Shown: positions 7,828-17,997 of the stretch, piece by piece
How the letters are laid out: every line of letters starts with the position of its first letter
Position numbering within the stretch: the stretch's first letter is position 1
Assembly (NCBI GenBank): GCA_017993235.1
Contig: JAGONC010000004.1
Location: 88,873 to 152,872, forward strand
Length of the DNA: 64,000 bases
Origin: Lentimicrobiaceae bacterium
GTDB lineage: Bacteria; Bacteroidota; Bacteroidia; Bacteroidales; JAGONC01
Direction: 5' to 3'
Program-made: the position numbers and the translations under genes
The notes under the pieces: model-generated
Seen by the model: the letters and a program-made list of their open reading frames with translations, nothing else
The model's database searches: none
What the model was told of the DNA's origin: nothing

Positions 7828-9705
7828 TTAATCAATCAATATTTCATAAAGCCGGATCCCCATGTCATCCAGAAAAAAGAACTGCCTATCCTTATTCCAG
7901 ATATAAAACCGGATCTGTACGGCATCATCATATAACACAGGTAGCCTGAATCCTGTTTCAGCTTGTCGCCATTGCCCCGTGATCCTGTCAGGAACTGATT
8001 TAAGCTTGAAATTGCGGTAATACAATGAATGATACTGGCTGTCAAGAACATCAGCAACAAAAACACTACCTGCCGCTGAATTCTCTGTGGGTTCGAAATA
8101 GTGAACGGAGAAGTCAACATACAGATCATCCCTGCCTGCAAGGCTATCGTTGATCACCAGCGGATAGCCATGACTGTAAGCATGGCTGCTGTCCAGCTGA
8201 AGAAGATAATTTCCGGAATATGCCTTTCCGGTATCCGCGTCCTGCAATTTGATCCACTTCGGGTCATTTTGTTCAAAATCATGAATAACAGATAGAATGG
8301 GTGTTTCAGATAAAACGCCATAAACGGTTTCCTTGCCCGGACCAATGACATTTTCATATTGGACACCTGTCTTGAGAAAGGTATACCAGTAAGCGGATCT
8401 GTTCATCGAATCCGCATGAAGGATTCCCCTGGAATACTGATAACTCTGGACCAGGTTCAGTCCACCTGCCAGTAAAATAAACGGTATGACGATCCATTTG
8501 CCTGTTCGCTCCAACCGACCGAAAAATATACCGATGGGAATCAGAAATAATCCGTAATAATCAACCATCGGCCGCATTCCGAACCCGTTTCCGTAGAACC
8601 AGTTCCACCAGGCTGAAAAAAAGTAAATTAAAAAAAACAAAAAGCAAAAGAAAGCCACAAATTCAAATCTGGACTTTTGATAAAGAGCCATACCCCCTGG
8701 TATGAGCAGTAGCATGAAGGGAGTGTAAATGAACCATCCTTTTCGATAACTGAAGAGAAAATCAAGGATATGCGGATGGATGAATTCGAATCCTTCCCCG
8801 GGGTAAGGCCGTTGAAAAGGATCACCGGTCTGGAGGATAAGAATGATCAGTTGCGGACTGATCACCAATAGAAAAATAAGGGATGCTTTCAGCATATCCG
8901 GGATTTTAATCCTCTGTGCGCCTCTGTGTATGCCTCTGCGCGCCTCTGTGGTTAAATTCGCATTACTTATCTGCTGTCTTAAGGGGTGAGGAACACCTGC
9001 CAGAAAAGGCACAGCCGCCACCACCAGGATGTTTACCGGCCTGATCAGCACCACCAGTCCCAGCGCGAAGGCTGCTATGAAAAGATCACGCGCTTTACGT
9101 TGTGACAATGCCTTCCTGGCAAAGAGGGAAAACAGGGTGATCGCAAAAAAGGAATAGACGTGGGACAGGGATGGCTGGATAAAAGCATAGAAAAATAAAT
9201 TGGTAGCAAAAAGTCCTGCAAGGAGGATGATCAATATGGCTTTTTCTGAGAGGTGGTAAGTCTGAAGAAGTTTCTTCAGAAATAACAATCCCAGAAAAAG
9301 ACAGAGCAGTGCCGTGAGTGCCACGCTGTATTGAAAAACGGCTGAATAGCCGTCAGGTCCCTGGCCCGACAGACGGGCGACAGCCATTGCACTCAGGAAC
9401 AGGGGTGCTTGTAGTAATGCAGTTCCACATGTGTATTTATTGATGAGCACCTCGCCTTGCCTGATCAAATAATGAGGCTGGTGGTATTTCTCATCCGCCA
9501 GGGGGGATTGTTGTGTAAATTTTCCGAAATCAATCGTATGATAAATAAAGATGGCCGGCAGATAGGCATAATACCCGTTTCCGTCCCCATCAATGAAGGC
9601 CTGTCGGGACGAATAAAAACCAAAATTGACAGTAAAAAAAGTTACTAAAAGAATCAGCAGGATGAACAGTTGTTGTCTCAGTGTCCGGATTTTCAGGTAA
9701 TGCAT
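7828..9705 (-). CDS. Multipass membrane protein, possible GT39/PMT-like glycosyltransferase
   Basis: A 625-residue protein with about ten hydrophobic helices between residues 10 and 435 and a soluble C-terminal region (about 440-625) rich in beta-like sequence (for example LYVDFSVHYF). An early loop contains DGDGNGYYAYLPAIF, reminiscent of the acidic first-loop motif in GT-C transferases, but I cannot assign a substrate. Residues about 250-266 (LTTEARRGIHRGAQR) are encoded by the CACAGAGG repeat and look like an insertion in a loop. The gene begins 12 bases after the TPR protein gene stops, so the two form one transcription unit. Confidence 0.7.
   Translation of the reverse strand: MHYLKIRTLRQQLFILLILLVTFFTVNFGFYSSRQAFIDGDGNGYYAYLPAIFIYHTIDFGKFTQQSPLADEKYHQPHYLIRQGEVLINKYTCGTALLQAPLFLSAMAVARLSGQGPDGYSAVFQYSVALTALLCLFLGLLFLKKLLQTYHLSEKAILIILLAGLFATNLFFYAFIQPSLSHVYSFFAITLFSLFARKALSQRKARDLFIAAFALGLVVLIRPVNILVVAAVPFLAGVPHPLRQQISNANLTTEARRGIHRGAQRIKIPDMLKASLIFLLVISPQLIILILQTGDPFQRPYPGEGFEFIHPHILDFLFSYRKGWFIYTPFMLLLIPGGMALYQKSRFEFVAFFCFLFFLIYFFSAWWNWFYGNGFGMRPMVDYYGLFLIPIGIFFGRLERTGKWIVIPFILLAGGLNLVQSYQYSRGILHADSMNRSAYWYTFLKTGVQYENVIGPGKETVYGVLSETPILSVIHDFEQNDPKWIKLQDADTGKAYSGNYLLQLDSSHAYSHGYPLVINDSLAGRDDLYVDFSVHYFEPTENSAAGSVFVADVLDSQYHSLYYRNFKLKSVPDRITGQWRQAETGFRLPVLYDDAVQIRFYIWNKDRQFFFLDDMGIRLYEILID
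8909..8952. repeat. CACAGAGG repeat inserted in frame in a coding sequence
   Basis: Three to four units of the form GCGCCTCTGTG lie inside the membrane protein gene without breaking its frame. They encode the TTEARRGIHRGAQR loop. The same motif is intergenic at 7743-7809. Confidence 0.7.
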
Positions 9706-9716
9706 GAAAAGTTGCC

Positions 9717-12700
9717 TCAGTCAGCCGTTGAAATCTGGATATAGGTCACTTCAATATCCCCACCTTCGGAGTAGAGCTTCAGCCAGCTATTGTCGATACG
9801 GTACCACGGATCCTGTGCGCTGACACGAATGATATAATCGTTCAGCTCATTATCCTTTATGCTTTTAAGAACGATGCCGCCACTGCGTGCTGACTCCCTG
9901 CCGTAATTAAGGTAGACTTTCGGTTTGGTCTCACTCAGTACCCGGGCCTTCATCACGATGTAGTTATTCTTACGCTGGCGGATATCCACCGGAGTAAAAT
10001 CAAATTTACGCTCGGTATTGTTACTGATGACCACCGATGAATTCAGAATGTCGACGATGGCATGGTCTGCAATGTACTTCTTGATCTGGTTGATCATGTT
10101 CAGGGGATAGACCTCATCGTTCTTGGTCTCATGCGCTGCCATATAGGCGTCAATGGCTTCATCGAGAATCTTCTGTGTGTAAAGATTGTCAGCCTTGGCC
10201 ACAGCCTCCTGATAAGCTTTTTTCAATGCCATCTCCCGGTCAAGCAGGATCTGTTCCACCTCTTTCAGCCTTTCTTTAGGGTAGGACTGAGCCGGATCAA
10301 TACTGATGGCATTCTGATACTGAACCCTGGCGCTTTTATAATCCTGAAGTGAAAAGAAAGAATCACCTGCTTCAATTGCTTTAGTGTACGATTCCCGACG
10401 CGCCCGCTCATTGGCAGCAAGGATTGAATTGATTTCGTTGATTTTGCTCTGGGGATAACTTTCACCAGACTTGATGTTGATGGCCTTCTGATAGTCGGTC
10501 AGTGCATTATCATAATCTTTTGCATTGAAAGATTGATCCGCTTTCGCAACGGTTGCATCGTACATTTTCTGCACCTCCAACTCCTTTACCAGTGTATTGA
10601 TCCGTTCGATCTGTTCAGCCGGATAAGATTGTGCCGGATCGTGTACCAGGGCATCCTGATAGAACTGTCTGGCTTTTTCGTAATCTTTTGCATTAAAAAA
10701 TCCGTCCGCTTTGACCACTGCATCATCATATGCTTTCTTTTTGGCCTGAAGTGCCTCCAGGATCGCTTCAATCTCGCTGACTTTATTTTTGGGATACAGT
10801 TCTCCGGATTTTAATGCCAGAGCCTGCTGATATTCGGTCAATGCATCCGTGTATTCCTTTTTTGCAAAAAGTCCGTCCCCGGCCGATATATGCGCAGTAT
10901 AGGCATTTTCGATGTTCTTTATCTCCTCCAGGATCTGATTGATCCGCGAAATCTGTTCTGGGGGATAGGATTCCGCAGGTTTCAGTCCCTGCGCTTTTTG
11001 ATAATCCGTAAGCGCTCTGTCATAATCTTTGTCGGTAAAATACCGGTCAGCGTTTTGAATGGCCAGTTCATACTCTTTCTGGATCCGGGCGATCTCTGCC
11101 AGTATTTTGTCGATCTCGGCGATTTTGGTTTTCGGGTAGGCTTCTGCCGGTTTGATACCCGATGCCTTCTGGTAACTGGTCCTGGCACCTGCGTAATCAG
11201 TGGCCGTAAACAGGCGGTCTCCTTCCTGAATGGTCTGCGCATACGAATCTTCCATCGCCTTCAGGTCATTGAGCAGGCCATTGATCTCGTCGATCTTTGC
11301 CTGAGGATAGGTTTCCCCGGGCTTGATCTCTTTGGCTTTCTGATAGGAAGCCAGGGCACCCTCATATTGTTTGGCCAAGAACAACTTATCTGCTTCCGCA
11401 ATGGCGTTTTTATATCCTTCTTCGGTGGCTTTGATATCAGCCAGTATCTGGTTGATCTTTGCTATCTGCTCTCCGGGATAGGGCTCCTCAGGTTTAGCCT
11501 TTTGGGCTTTTTGATATTCCGGGATGGCCGAAGGGTAGTTTTTCTCAGCAAAAAAGGCATCGGCTGCTTTGATAGCTTCCTGGTATGCCATCTCTGAGGC
11601 GGCTATAACGGCCAGTATGCGGTCAATCTCTGCGATCCGGTCCAGGGGATATTTTTCTGTGGGTTTCACGCTCAGCGCCTGCTGGTAAGCTGCCTTTGAC
11701 GATGGGTAATCTTTCTTTGCAAAGAAATCATCGGCCTGCGCAATGGCATCACCATAACCCTTTTCCAGTGCTTCCTTGTCCGCCAGTGTCTTATCGATCA
11801 GAGCGATCCTTTCCCTGGGGTACTGCTCCTGGGATTTCAGATCTGATGCCGCAACGTATTTCAGCCTTGCGTTGGCCAGATCGGATTTACCATAATAAGC
11901 ATCCGCTGCAGCTATGGCCTTATCATACTCCTGCTGCACCCGGGCGATCTCTGCCAGTATTTTGTCGATCTCGGCGATTTTGGTTTTCGGGTAGGCTTCT
12001 GCCGGTTTGATACCCGATGCCTTCTGGTAACTGGTCCTGGCACCTGCGTAATCAGTGGCCGTAAACAGGCGGTCTCCTTCCTGAATGGTCTGCGCATACG
12101 AATCTTCCATCGCCTTCAGGTCATTGAGCAGGCCATTGATCTCGTCGATCTTTGCCTGAGGATAGGTTTCCCCGGGCTTGATCTCTTTGGCTTTCTGATA
12201 GGAAGCCAGGGCACCCTCATATTGTTTGGCCAAGAACAACTTATCTGCTTCCGCAATGGCGTTTTTATATCCTTCTTCGGTGGCTTTGATATCAGCCAGT
12301 ATCTGGTTGATCTTTGCTATCTGCTCTCCGGGATAGGGCTCCTCAGGTTTAGCCTTTTGGGCTTTTTGATATTCCGGGATGGCCGAAGGGTAGTTTTTCT
12401 CAGCAAAAAAGGCATCGGCTGCTTTGATAGCTTCCTGGTATGCCATCTCTGAGGCGGCTATAACGGCCAGTATGCGGTCAATCTCTGCGATCCGGTCCAG
12501 GGGATATTTTTCTGTGGGTTTCACGCTCAGCGCCTGCTGGTAAGCTGCCTTTGACGATGGGTAATCTTTCTTTGCAAAGAAATCATCGGCCTGCGCAATG
12601 GCATCACCATAACCCTTTTCCAGTGCTTCCTTGTCCGCCAGTGTCTTATCGATCAGAGCGATCCTTTCCCTGGGGTACTGCTCCTGGGATTTCAGATCTG

Positions 12701-14429
12701 ATGCCGCAACGTATTTCAGCCTTGCGTTGGCCAGATCGGATTTACCATAATAAGCATCCGCTGCAGCTATGGCCTTATCATACTCCTGCTGCACCTGGGC
12801 GATCTCTGACAGTATTTTATCGATCTCGGCGATTTTGGTTTTCGGGTAGGCTTCCGCCGGTTTGATATCCGATGCCTTCTGGTAACTGGTCCTGGCACCT
12901 GCGTAATCTGTGGCCGTAAACAGGCGGTCTCCTTCCTGAATGGCCTGCGTATACGAATCTTCCATCGCTTTCAGGTCAATGAGCAGGCCATTGATCTCGT
13001 CGATCTTTACCTGAGGATAGGTTTCCCCGGGCTTGATCTCTTTGGCTTTCTCATAGGAAGCCAGGGCACCCTCATACTGTTTGGCCAAAAACAGCTTATC
13101 TGCTTCTGCAATTACTGATAAATATTCTTCCTTGGTTTTCTGTGAAGCCAGAAGTGATTCGATCTCTGCAATTTTCTCTTTTGGATAGGAACGGTCGGGA
13201 AATATCCCCAAGGCTTTTACAAAGAATGATCTGGATGCTTCCAGGTTATTGAGTGAAAAAAGACTATCGGCTGTTTTGATCACGCCACCAAACTGTTTCT
13301 CCCGTTCATTCTGAACGGCCAGCTCGTCGAGGATCCGGTCTATTTCCGCAATTTTATCCGTGGGCAGGGCTTCTCCTGGTTTCAGTTTCCCGGCTTTCTG
13401 ATACAACTCCCTGGCACCCTGATAGTCATTCTTCTGTAACAGGGTATTGGCGTTGGTCATCGTCAGGTCGTACTCCGACTGTACACGCTGCATCTCAGCG
13501 ATCTGCGGATCAATCCTGGCGATCATGTTTTTCGCATAGGATTCCGCTGGTTTCATCGCAATCGCCTTTTCGTACTCAATCCTGGCCTTTTCGAAGTCTC
13601 TGTTCATGTAATACTCATCAGCCATGGCAATGATGCGGTCGTAAGCTTCCCTTTCGGATTTCAGTTTATCCAGAATGGCATCGATTTCCCTGATGCGATC
13701 TTTGGGGTAAACCTCGTCGGGTTTTATATTGCTGGCATCCTGATAGGTGCTCCGCGCCGGAGTATATTCCTTTTTATCAAAATGGCCATCGGCTTTTGCT
13801 ATGATGGCATTGTACTGATCCTGCTGGAGTTGAAGTTTGGCCAGGATTTCATTGATCGCGATGATCCGGTCGAGAGGATACTGTTCATAGGGTTTCAGGT
13901 CACTGGCCACGATGTACTCGGCTTTAGCCTCCAGGTAACGTTTTTGTGCAAACAGGTCATCCGCATGCAGGATAGCGGCAGCATACCTGGCATCCACTTC
14001 CGGATCGGACCAGATCTTATTGATCTGAGCCAACCGGTCCTTGGGGTACTGTGCCGTGGGATCAATGCGAAGCGCATTATCAAACTCAGCCTTTGCCTTC
14101 CGGTAATCACCCGCTTTGTACCATTTTTCAGCGGAAGTGACCGCAACCTCAAACAAAATATTCTTCGTCTTCTGATCATCCAGGATCTCATTGATCACCT
14201 TGATCCTTTCCTGGGGGTATTTGTCACCTGGCTTAAGCTTACGGGCAGTCTCAAACTCATACAATGCACGGTCATACTTACCTTCTGAATAATATTGATC
14301 TCCCTTTTTTACTGCTGTATTGAATTCCAGCTCCGTCAGCGAAGGATCAGCATTCTGTGAAGTTGATGACAGGGGGATGCAGGTTGCCAGGAACAAAATA
14401 ATGATGAACAGGGAAATCGCGTACTTCAT
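9717..14429 (-). CDS. Giant exported TPR-repeat protein
   Basis: About 1,570 residues from ATG 14429 (MKYAISLF, signal-peptide-like); the frame stays open to ATG 14471, adding 14 residues. After the signal, the chain is about 24 tandem units of 57 residues. Each has a TPR-like helix pair with consensus A-A-FF-K-Y-A-Y-KA--IKP-E-YP-KI-EI--IL. A terminal domain of about 110 residues (NSSVVISNNTER to the end) is beta-rich and may anchor or bind a ligand. The middle holds an almost identical 285-residue duplication (five units). Exported TPR scaffolds in Bacteroidota are often periplasmic or associated with the cell envelope; no function is evident. It is first in a two-gene unit with the membrane protein downstream. 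Confidence 0.85.
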   Translation of the reverse strand: MKYAISLFIIILFLATCIPLSSTSQNADPSLTELEFNTAVKKGDQYYSEGKYDRALYEFETARKLKPGDKYPQERIKVINEILDDQKTKNILFEVAVTSAEKWYKAGDYRKAKAEFDNALRIDPTAQYPKDRLAQINKIWSDPEVDARYAAAILHADDLFAQKRYLEAKAEYIVASDLKPYEQYPLDRIIAINEILAKLQLQQDQYNAIIAKADGHFDKKEYTPARSTYQDASNIKPDEVYPKDRIREIDAILDKLKSEREAYDRIIAMADEYYMNRDFEKARIEYEKAIAMKPAESYAKNMIARIDPQIAEMQRVQSEYDLTMTNANTLLQKNDYQGARELYQKAGKLKPGEALPTDKIAEIDRILDELAVQNEREKQFGGVIKTADSLFSLNNLEASRSFFVKALGIFPDRSYPKEKIAEIESLLASQKTKEEYLSVIAEADKLFLAKQYEGALASYEKAKEIKPGETYPQVKIDEINGLLIDLKAMEDSYTQAIQEGDRLFTATDYAGARTSYQKASDIKPAEAYPKTKIAEIDKILSEIAQVQQEYDKAIAAADAYYGKSDLANARLKYVAASDLKSQEQYPRERIALIDKTLADKEALEKGYGDAIAQADDFFAKKDYPSSKAAYQQALSVKPTEKYPLDRIAEIDRILAVIAASEMAYQEAIKAADAFFAEKNYPSAIPEYQKAQKAKPEEPYPGEQIAKINQILADIKATEEGYKNAIAEADKLFLAKQYEGALASYQKAKEIKPGETYPQAKIDEINGLLNDLKAMEDSYAQTIQEGDRLFTATDYAGARTSYQKASGIKPAEAYPKTKIAEIDKILAEIARVQQEYDKAIAAADAYYGKSDLANARLKYVAASDLKSQEQYPRERIALIDKTLADKEALEKGYGDAIAQADDFFAKKDYPSSKAAYQQALSVKPTEKYPLDRIAEIDRILAVIAASEMAYQEAIKAADAFFAEKNYPSAIPEYQKAQKAKPEEPYPGEQIAKINQILADIKATEEGYKNAIAEADKLFLAKQYEGALASYQKAKEIKPGETYPQAKIDEINGLLNDLKAMEDSYAQTIQEGDRLFTATDYAGARTSYQKASGIKPAEAYPKTKIAEIDKILAEIARIQKEYELAIQNADRYFTDKDYDRALTDYQKAQGLKPAESYPPEQISRINQILEEIKNIENAYTAHISAGDGLFAKKEYTDALTEYQQALALKSGELYPKNKVSEIEAILEALQAKKKAYDDAVVKADGFFNAKDYEKARQFYQDALVHDPAQSYPAEQIERINTLVKELEVQKMYDATVAKADQSFNAKDYDNALTDYQKAINIKSGESYPQSKINEINSILAANERARRESYTKAIEAGDSFFSLQDYKSARVQYQNAISIDPAQSYPKERLKEVEQILLDREMALKKAYQEAVAKADNLYTQKILDEAIDAYMAAHETKNDEVYPLNMINQIKKYIADHAIVDILNSSVVISNNTERKFDFTPVDIRQRKNNYIVMKARVLSETKPKVYLNYGRESARSGGIVLKSIKDNELNDYIIRVSAQDPWYRIDNSWLKLYSEGGDIEVTYIQISTAD
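11085..12794. repeat. Tandem duplication of 855 bp inside the TPR gene
   Basis: Copy A (11085-11939) and copy B (11940-12794) appear almost identical base for base over 855 bp, which is exactly five 171-bp TPR units. A partial, more diverged third copy continues to about 13100. Differences accumulate at the edges (for example ATACCCG versus ATATCCG in the third copy), as expected for recent unequal crossing-over. Confidence 0.9.
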
Positions 14430-14534
14430 TCCGGAAAAATGTGACAACTGCATGTGTATCCGATGACGCATAGATATTATAAATAATTATGAATCAATTC
14501 CTTAGCAGGTAAAAAGCTGAATAATAACAAGTTG

Positions 14535-14542
14535 CAAAGGTA
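14535..14542 (-). promoter_or_regulatory. Candidate -7 box for the TPR gene
   Basis: On the minus strand the bases read TACCTTTG, matching TAnnTTTG, about 105 bp before the preferred ATG. No clear TTG sits 19-20 bp upstream, so this is only a partial match. Confidence 0.35.
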
Positions 14543-14613
14543 CGATGAAGCCATGAACGGTTGTCAGGATAACGTAAATTTTTATAAAATGTTGGATGGG
14601 AGGGAAATTCCTA

Positions 14614-15273
14614 TCAGGACTCCATGATGATCCCGTCACGGATCAGCAGCTGACGGTCCGACATTCCAGCCAGTTCCGTATTGTGTGTGACGATGATGAA
14701 TGTCTGGTTGAACTGGTCACGCAACTCAAAAAAAAGCCTGTGCAACTCCTTAGCATTTTGTGAGTCAAGATTCCCGGAGGGTTCATCTGCCAGGATAATG
14801 GAAGGATGATTGATCAGTGCGCGGGCTACAGCAACGCGTTGCAATTCTCCTCCCGAAAGGGCAGCAGGTTTGTGGTGCAAACGCTCACTGAGTCCGAGGT
14901 ATCCCAGTATTTCCGTTGCTTTGGCTTCCGCTTCTTTTTTCCCTGTACCACTGATGTACGCTGGTATGCATGTGTTTTCCAGCGCAGTGAATTCGGGAAG
15001 CAGGTGGTGAAACTGGAAGACAAATCCAATATTGCGGTTACGAAACCGGGCCAGTTTTTTATCGGCCAGTAGATGGACAGGGGTCCCATCGATTATGATG
15101 GTGCCTCTGTCGGCGCGTTCCAGCGTGCCAATGATCTGTAGCAGTGTTGTCTTCCCTGCACCTGATGCACCCACGATCGAAACGATCTCTCCCTTCCGGA
15201 TGTCAAGATGAATGCCCTTGAGCACATGGAGCTGTCCGTAAGCTTTATGGATATCGCTGGCAGTGATCATCAT
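14614..15273 (-). CDS. LolD-like ABC transporter ATPase
   Basis: A 220-residue ABC ATPase. It has Walker [10 protein letters not shown], the signature [10 protein letters not shown], Walker [13 protein letters not shown] and a switch histidine in IIVTHN. The length and the LolD/MacB-type sequence ([18 protein letters not shown]) point to the ATPase of a lipoprotein-release or MacB-like exporter. The partner permease is not adjacent. I start at ATG 15273 (MMITAS), preceded by CGGGGGAATG. The frame extends 38 residues further upstream, but that stretch is basic and hydrophobic and unlike the family. Confidence 0.85.
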   Translation of the reverse strand: MMITASDIHKAYGQLHVLKGIHLDIRKGEIVSIVGASGAGKTTLLQIIGTLERADRGTIIIDGTPVHLLADKKLARFRNRNIGFVFQFHHLLPEFTALENTCIPAYISGTGKKEAEAKATEILGYLGLSERLHHKPAALSGGELQRVAVARALINHPSIILADEPSGNLDSQNAKELHRLFFELRDQFNQTFIIVTHNTELAGMSDRQLLIRDGIIMES

Positions 15274-15401
15274 GATTTCATTCCCCCGGGCAAAGGTCAG
15301 CCGAAAATAAAAAATTACCAAGTAAACACGGTAAAATATTATCAAATACGTACTTTTGAGACGCTTTTGACGCATTAGGATTATCATTAAATTGAAAGAT
15401 C

Positions 15402-16601
15402 ATGAACCTCCATGAATACCAGGGCAAGTCAATTTTAAAGAAGTACGGCGTACTGGTGCCGGAAGGTATGGTTGCATTTTCACCGGATGAGGCTGTGGAT
15501 GCAGCGTGGTTGATCCGTGAAAAAACCGGGGTGGATAAGTGGGCCGTAAAAGCACAGATCCATGCCGGCGGACGTGGAAAAGGAGGTGGGGTAAGGATCG
15601 CAGGATCCTTTGAGGAGGTCAAAGAACATGCAAAAAACATGATCGGCATGATGCTGGTCACCCCCCAGACTGGCCCCGAAGGGAAAAAGGTCGGAAAGGT
15701 GCTGGTGGAACAAAACATTCATTATAAAGGCGAATCCCCTGTACAGGAGTTTTATATGAGCATACTGTTGAACCGGAATTCCGGTAAGTATATGATCGTT
15801 TACTCGCCCCGGGGAGGAATGAACATCGAGCAGGTGGCTGAAGAAACTCCAGACCAGATCTTCAGGGAAGAAATTGAATCCGGTGTGGGGATCAAGGATT
15901 TTCAATGCCGGAAGATCGCATTCAATCTGGGATTGAGCGGGAAAGCCTTCAAGGAAATGAACGCTTTTGTCAAATCATTGTATAAAGCGTTTACGGATAC
16001 CGATGCTTCTTTGTTTGAGATCAATCCGGTGTTCAAAACATCCGACAACCGCATCTTCGCTGCGGATGCCAAGGTGGTGATCGACGACAACGCAGTTTAC
16101 CGCCACCCGGATATCCATACGATGCGGGATCTGGATGAAGAGGATCCCATTGAAGTAGAGGCCAGCAAATTCGATCTGAACTACATCAAGCTCAACGGTA
16201 ACATCGGTTGTATGGTCAACGGTGCCGGGCTGGCCATGGCCACCATGGATATTATCAAGCTTTCGGGCGGCGAACCTGCCAATTTTCTGGATGTGGGAGG
16301 TTCAGCCAGCACCAGACGAGTAGAAGAAGCCTTCCGGATCATTCTCCAGGATCCCAATGTCGAAGGTATCCTGTTAAATATCTTTGGCGGAATCGTCCGA
16401 TGCGACATCGTTGCGCAGGGTGTGGTGGATGCCTGCAATAACATTGGAGAGATCAACGTGCCCATCATCGTCAGGCTACAGGGTACCAATGCAAAAGAAG
16501 GGAAAGAGATCATCGACCGATCCGGTTTGAAAGTCTATTCTGCCATGCACCTTCAGGAAGCAGCTGAACTGGTGACAAAGATTCTGCAGGAGCAAGCGTA
16601 A
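15402..16601 (+). CDS. sucC: Succinate-CoA ligase (ADP-forming) beta subunit
   Basis: A 399-residue ATP-grasp protein starting MNLHEYQGK, the typical SucC N-terminus. The Gly-rich AGGRGKGGGV segment belongs to the ATP-grasp domain, and GSASTRRVEEAFR, NIFGGIVRCD and RLQGTNA are signature blocks of the C-terminal flavodoxin-like domain. It makes succinyl-CoA or, in reverse, ATP and succinate in the TCA cycle. sucD is not beside it; many Bacteroidota have them adjacent, so the alpha subunit must be elsewhere. The gene is divergent from the LolD-like gene. A TACTTTTG box (15351-15358) lies 44 bp upstream. Confidence 0.95.
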   Translation: MNLHEYQGKSILKKYGVLVPEGMVAFSPDEAVDAAWLIREKTGVDKWAVKAQIHAGGRGKGGGVRIAGSFEEVKEHAKNMIGMMLVTPQTGPEGKKVGKVLVEQNIHYKGESPVQEFYMSILLNRNSGKYMIVYSPRGGMNIEQVAEETPDQIFREEIESGVGIKDFQCRKIAFNLGLSGKAFKEMNAFVKSLYKAFTDTDASLFEINPVFKTSDNRIFAADAKVVIDDNAVYRHPDIHTMRDLDEEDPIEVEASKFDLNYIKLNGNIGCMVNGAGLAMATMDIIKLSGGEPANFLDVGGSASTRRVEEAFRIILQDPNVEGILLNIFGGIVRCDIVAQGVVDACNNIGEINVPIIVRLQGTNAKEGKEIIDRSGLKVYSAMHLQEAAELVTKILQEQA

Positions 16602-16676
16602 TCGGCAAGACCAGTTAAGGGTCTTCAGGGACTCATTGCCTTTCCTGCTAACAGTACACAATCAGATGATAATGGA

Positions 16677-17534
16677 TCAGTTGATGACTTTCATTGTCAC
16701 ATCTGAATCTACCTTAAGCATAACCTGCATACCCTGTTGTTCAAGAATCAGCTCTAAGTGCTGGTTGGTCGATGATTCCAAAGGGTACCCCGTCTTCCTG
16801 TCAATTTGTATGGTCCCCGTAGCCGTTCCTTTCACAGCATTAAGCTCATTGCCTTCAACAGGTCCATAAACAGTTGAAACCTTCAGGTAAGCTCTCTTTT
16901 TGCTGAATGACTCCAGCGTGTACGTTATAATACAATCAAAGGCAAATCCCTTACTTCCTATCGTAACACGATGCTCCCATGAACTTCCCTGTATTACTTT
17001 CTTTGAGCTGTAAACCGGATACCAGGTCTGGCTGTTGTCGAACATGACCAAACCTCCTGAGGAAGCCTGACTAAACAAATTCAGATAATTGGATTCAAGT
17101 ACCTGACCTCTATCATCAATTCTCATCGTTATTACTTTACCGATAAGGTCATTCAAAGCCTCCCTGAGTTCTTTTCCCATCTGATCAGTGGGTTCGGTAG
17201 GATTCTGACTGTCAAAGAAGGTTTCCGAATCCATTAGCTTCTGCGAACCCGTTATCCTGTCGATCCGGGTAGCTAATACATACCCTGAGGGTGAATCCTC
17301 AGTCACGCTAGCCGTATAATAAGTATCCATAATTTGGTCAAGTCCGATATTATAGCCCATGGTTTCTGTATGAACCGAATTCTTCATAAGGTAAGCCAAC
17401 TTGTACTCCTGACCGTTATGGAGTTTATAAGTCATTAACAGGCTGTCCTTCTTCGTGATGGCTTCAGCTGATACAGCAAAAAAGATCAACGGGATGAGGA
17501 ATAGAATCTTTGATGTAAGTGTGATGCTTTTCAT
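16677..17534 (-). CDS. Secreted DUF6263-like protein
   Basis: A 285-residue protein with a clear signal peptide (MKSITLTSKILFLIPLIFFAVSAEA, cleaved after AEA). The mature part is beta-rich with repeated short strands (for example YTLESFSKKRAYLKV) and ends VDSDVTMKVIN. It resembles the uncharacterised Bacteroidota family DUF6263. No catalytic motif is visible. A TACTTTTG box on the minus strand (17555-17562) lies about 20 bp upstream of the ATG, suggesting a very short leader. Confidence 0.7.
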   Translation of the reverse strand: MKSITLTSKILFLIPLIFFAVSAEAITKKDSLLMTYKLHNGQEYKLAYLMKNSVHTETMGYNIGLDQIMDTYYTASVTEDSPSGYVLATRIDRITGSQKLMDSETFFDSQNPTEPTDQMGKELREALNDLIGKVITMRIDDRGQVLESNYLNLFSQASSGGLVMFDNSQTWYPVYSSKKVIQGSSWEHRVTIGSKGFAFDCIITYTLESFSKKRAYLKVSTVYGPVEGNELNAVKGTATGTIQIDRKTGYPLESSTNQHLELILEQQGMQVMLKVDSDVTMKVIN

Positions 17535-17670
17535 TTTTATTGTTCTTTAGATGGCAAAAGTATGAATTATTTGTTCTTCAGCGTTCATAAGAATTCTTAA
17601 AAAAAAATATGACATTTTATGTATCTTTGTCACCTGGAACTGAACATTGTTTAACCCAAAATAGTGAAAA

Positions 17671-17997
17671 ATGGCAAAATTTGAAGTTTATCAAAGTGGA
17701 GCGAAAAATGAATACCGGTTCAGACTGATAGCATCCAACGGTCAGACCATCCTCAGCAGTGAGGGATATAATGCTAAGGCCGGTTGCATGAACGGCATTG
17801 AATCCGTCAGAAAAAATGCAATGAATCCAAAGGCATTCGAAAAAAGTGTCACGACGAACGGCCAGTTTCGCTTTAACCTGAAAGCCCCCAATGGACAGAT
17901 CATTGGAACAAGTCAGAACTATAAATCAGAGGATGGACGGAATAATGGCATCCTGTCGGTCATGAAGAATGCCCCGGAAGCCAACATTGTCGAATAA
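17671..17997 (+). CDS. YegP-family (DUF1508) protein
   Basis: A 108-residue protein made of two copies of the DUF1508 unit (residues about 1-50 and 52-108). Each has a FRFxL-ApNGQ-I-SxxY pattern followed by GI-SV-KNA. Proteins of this family are small and cytoplasmic, with no agreed function. A TATCTTTG box lies at 17622-17629, about 40 bp upstream. The genes on either side are unrelated and it appears monocistronic. Confidence 0.85.
   Translation: MAKFEVYQSGAKNEYRFRLIASNGQTILSSEGYNAKAGCMNGIESVRKNAMNPKAFEKSVTTNGQFRFNLKAPNGQIIGTSQNYKSEDGRNNGILSVMKNAPEANIVE

Noticed and set aside
10890..11597. Long plus-strand open frame of 235 codons, and similar ones to 12865
   Set aside because: It is antisense to the TPR gene and recurs with the repeat period, so it is a by-product of codon use in the repeats.
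14614..15387. Longer start at 15387 for the LolD-like gene
   Set aside because: The extra 38 residues are unlike the family, and ATG 15273 has a purine-rich site just upstream.
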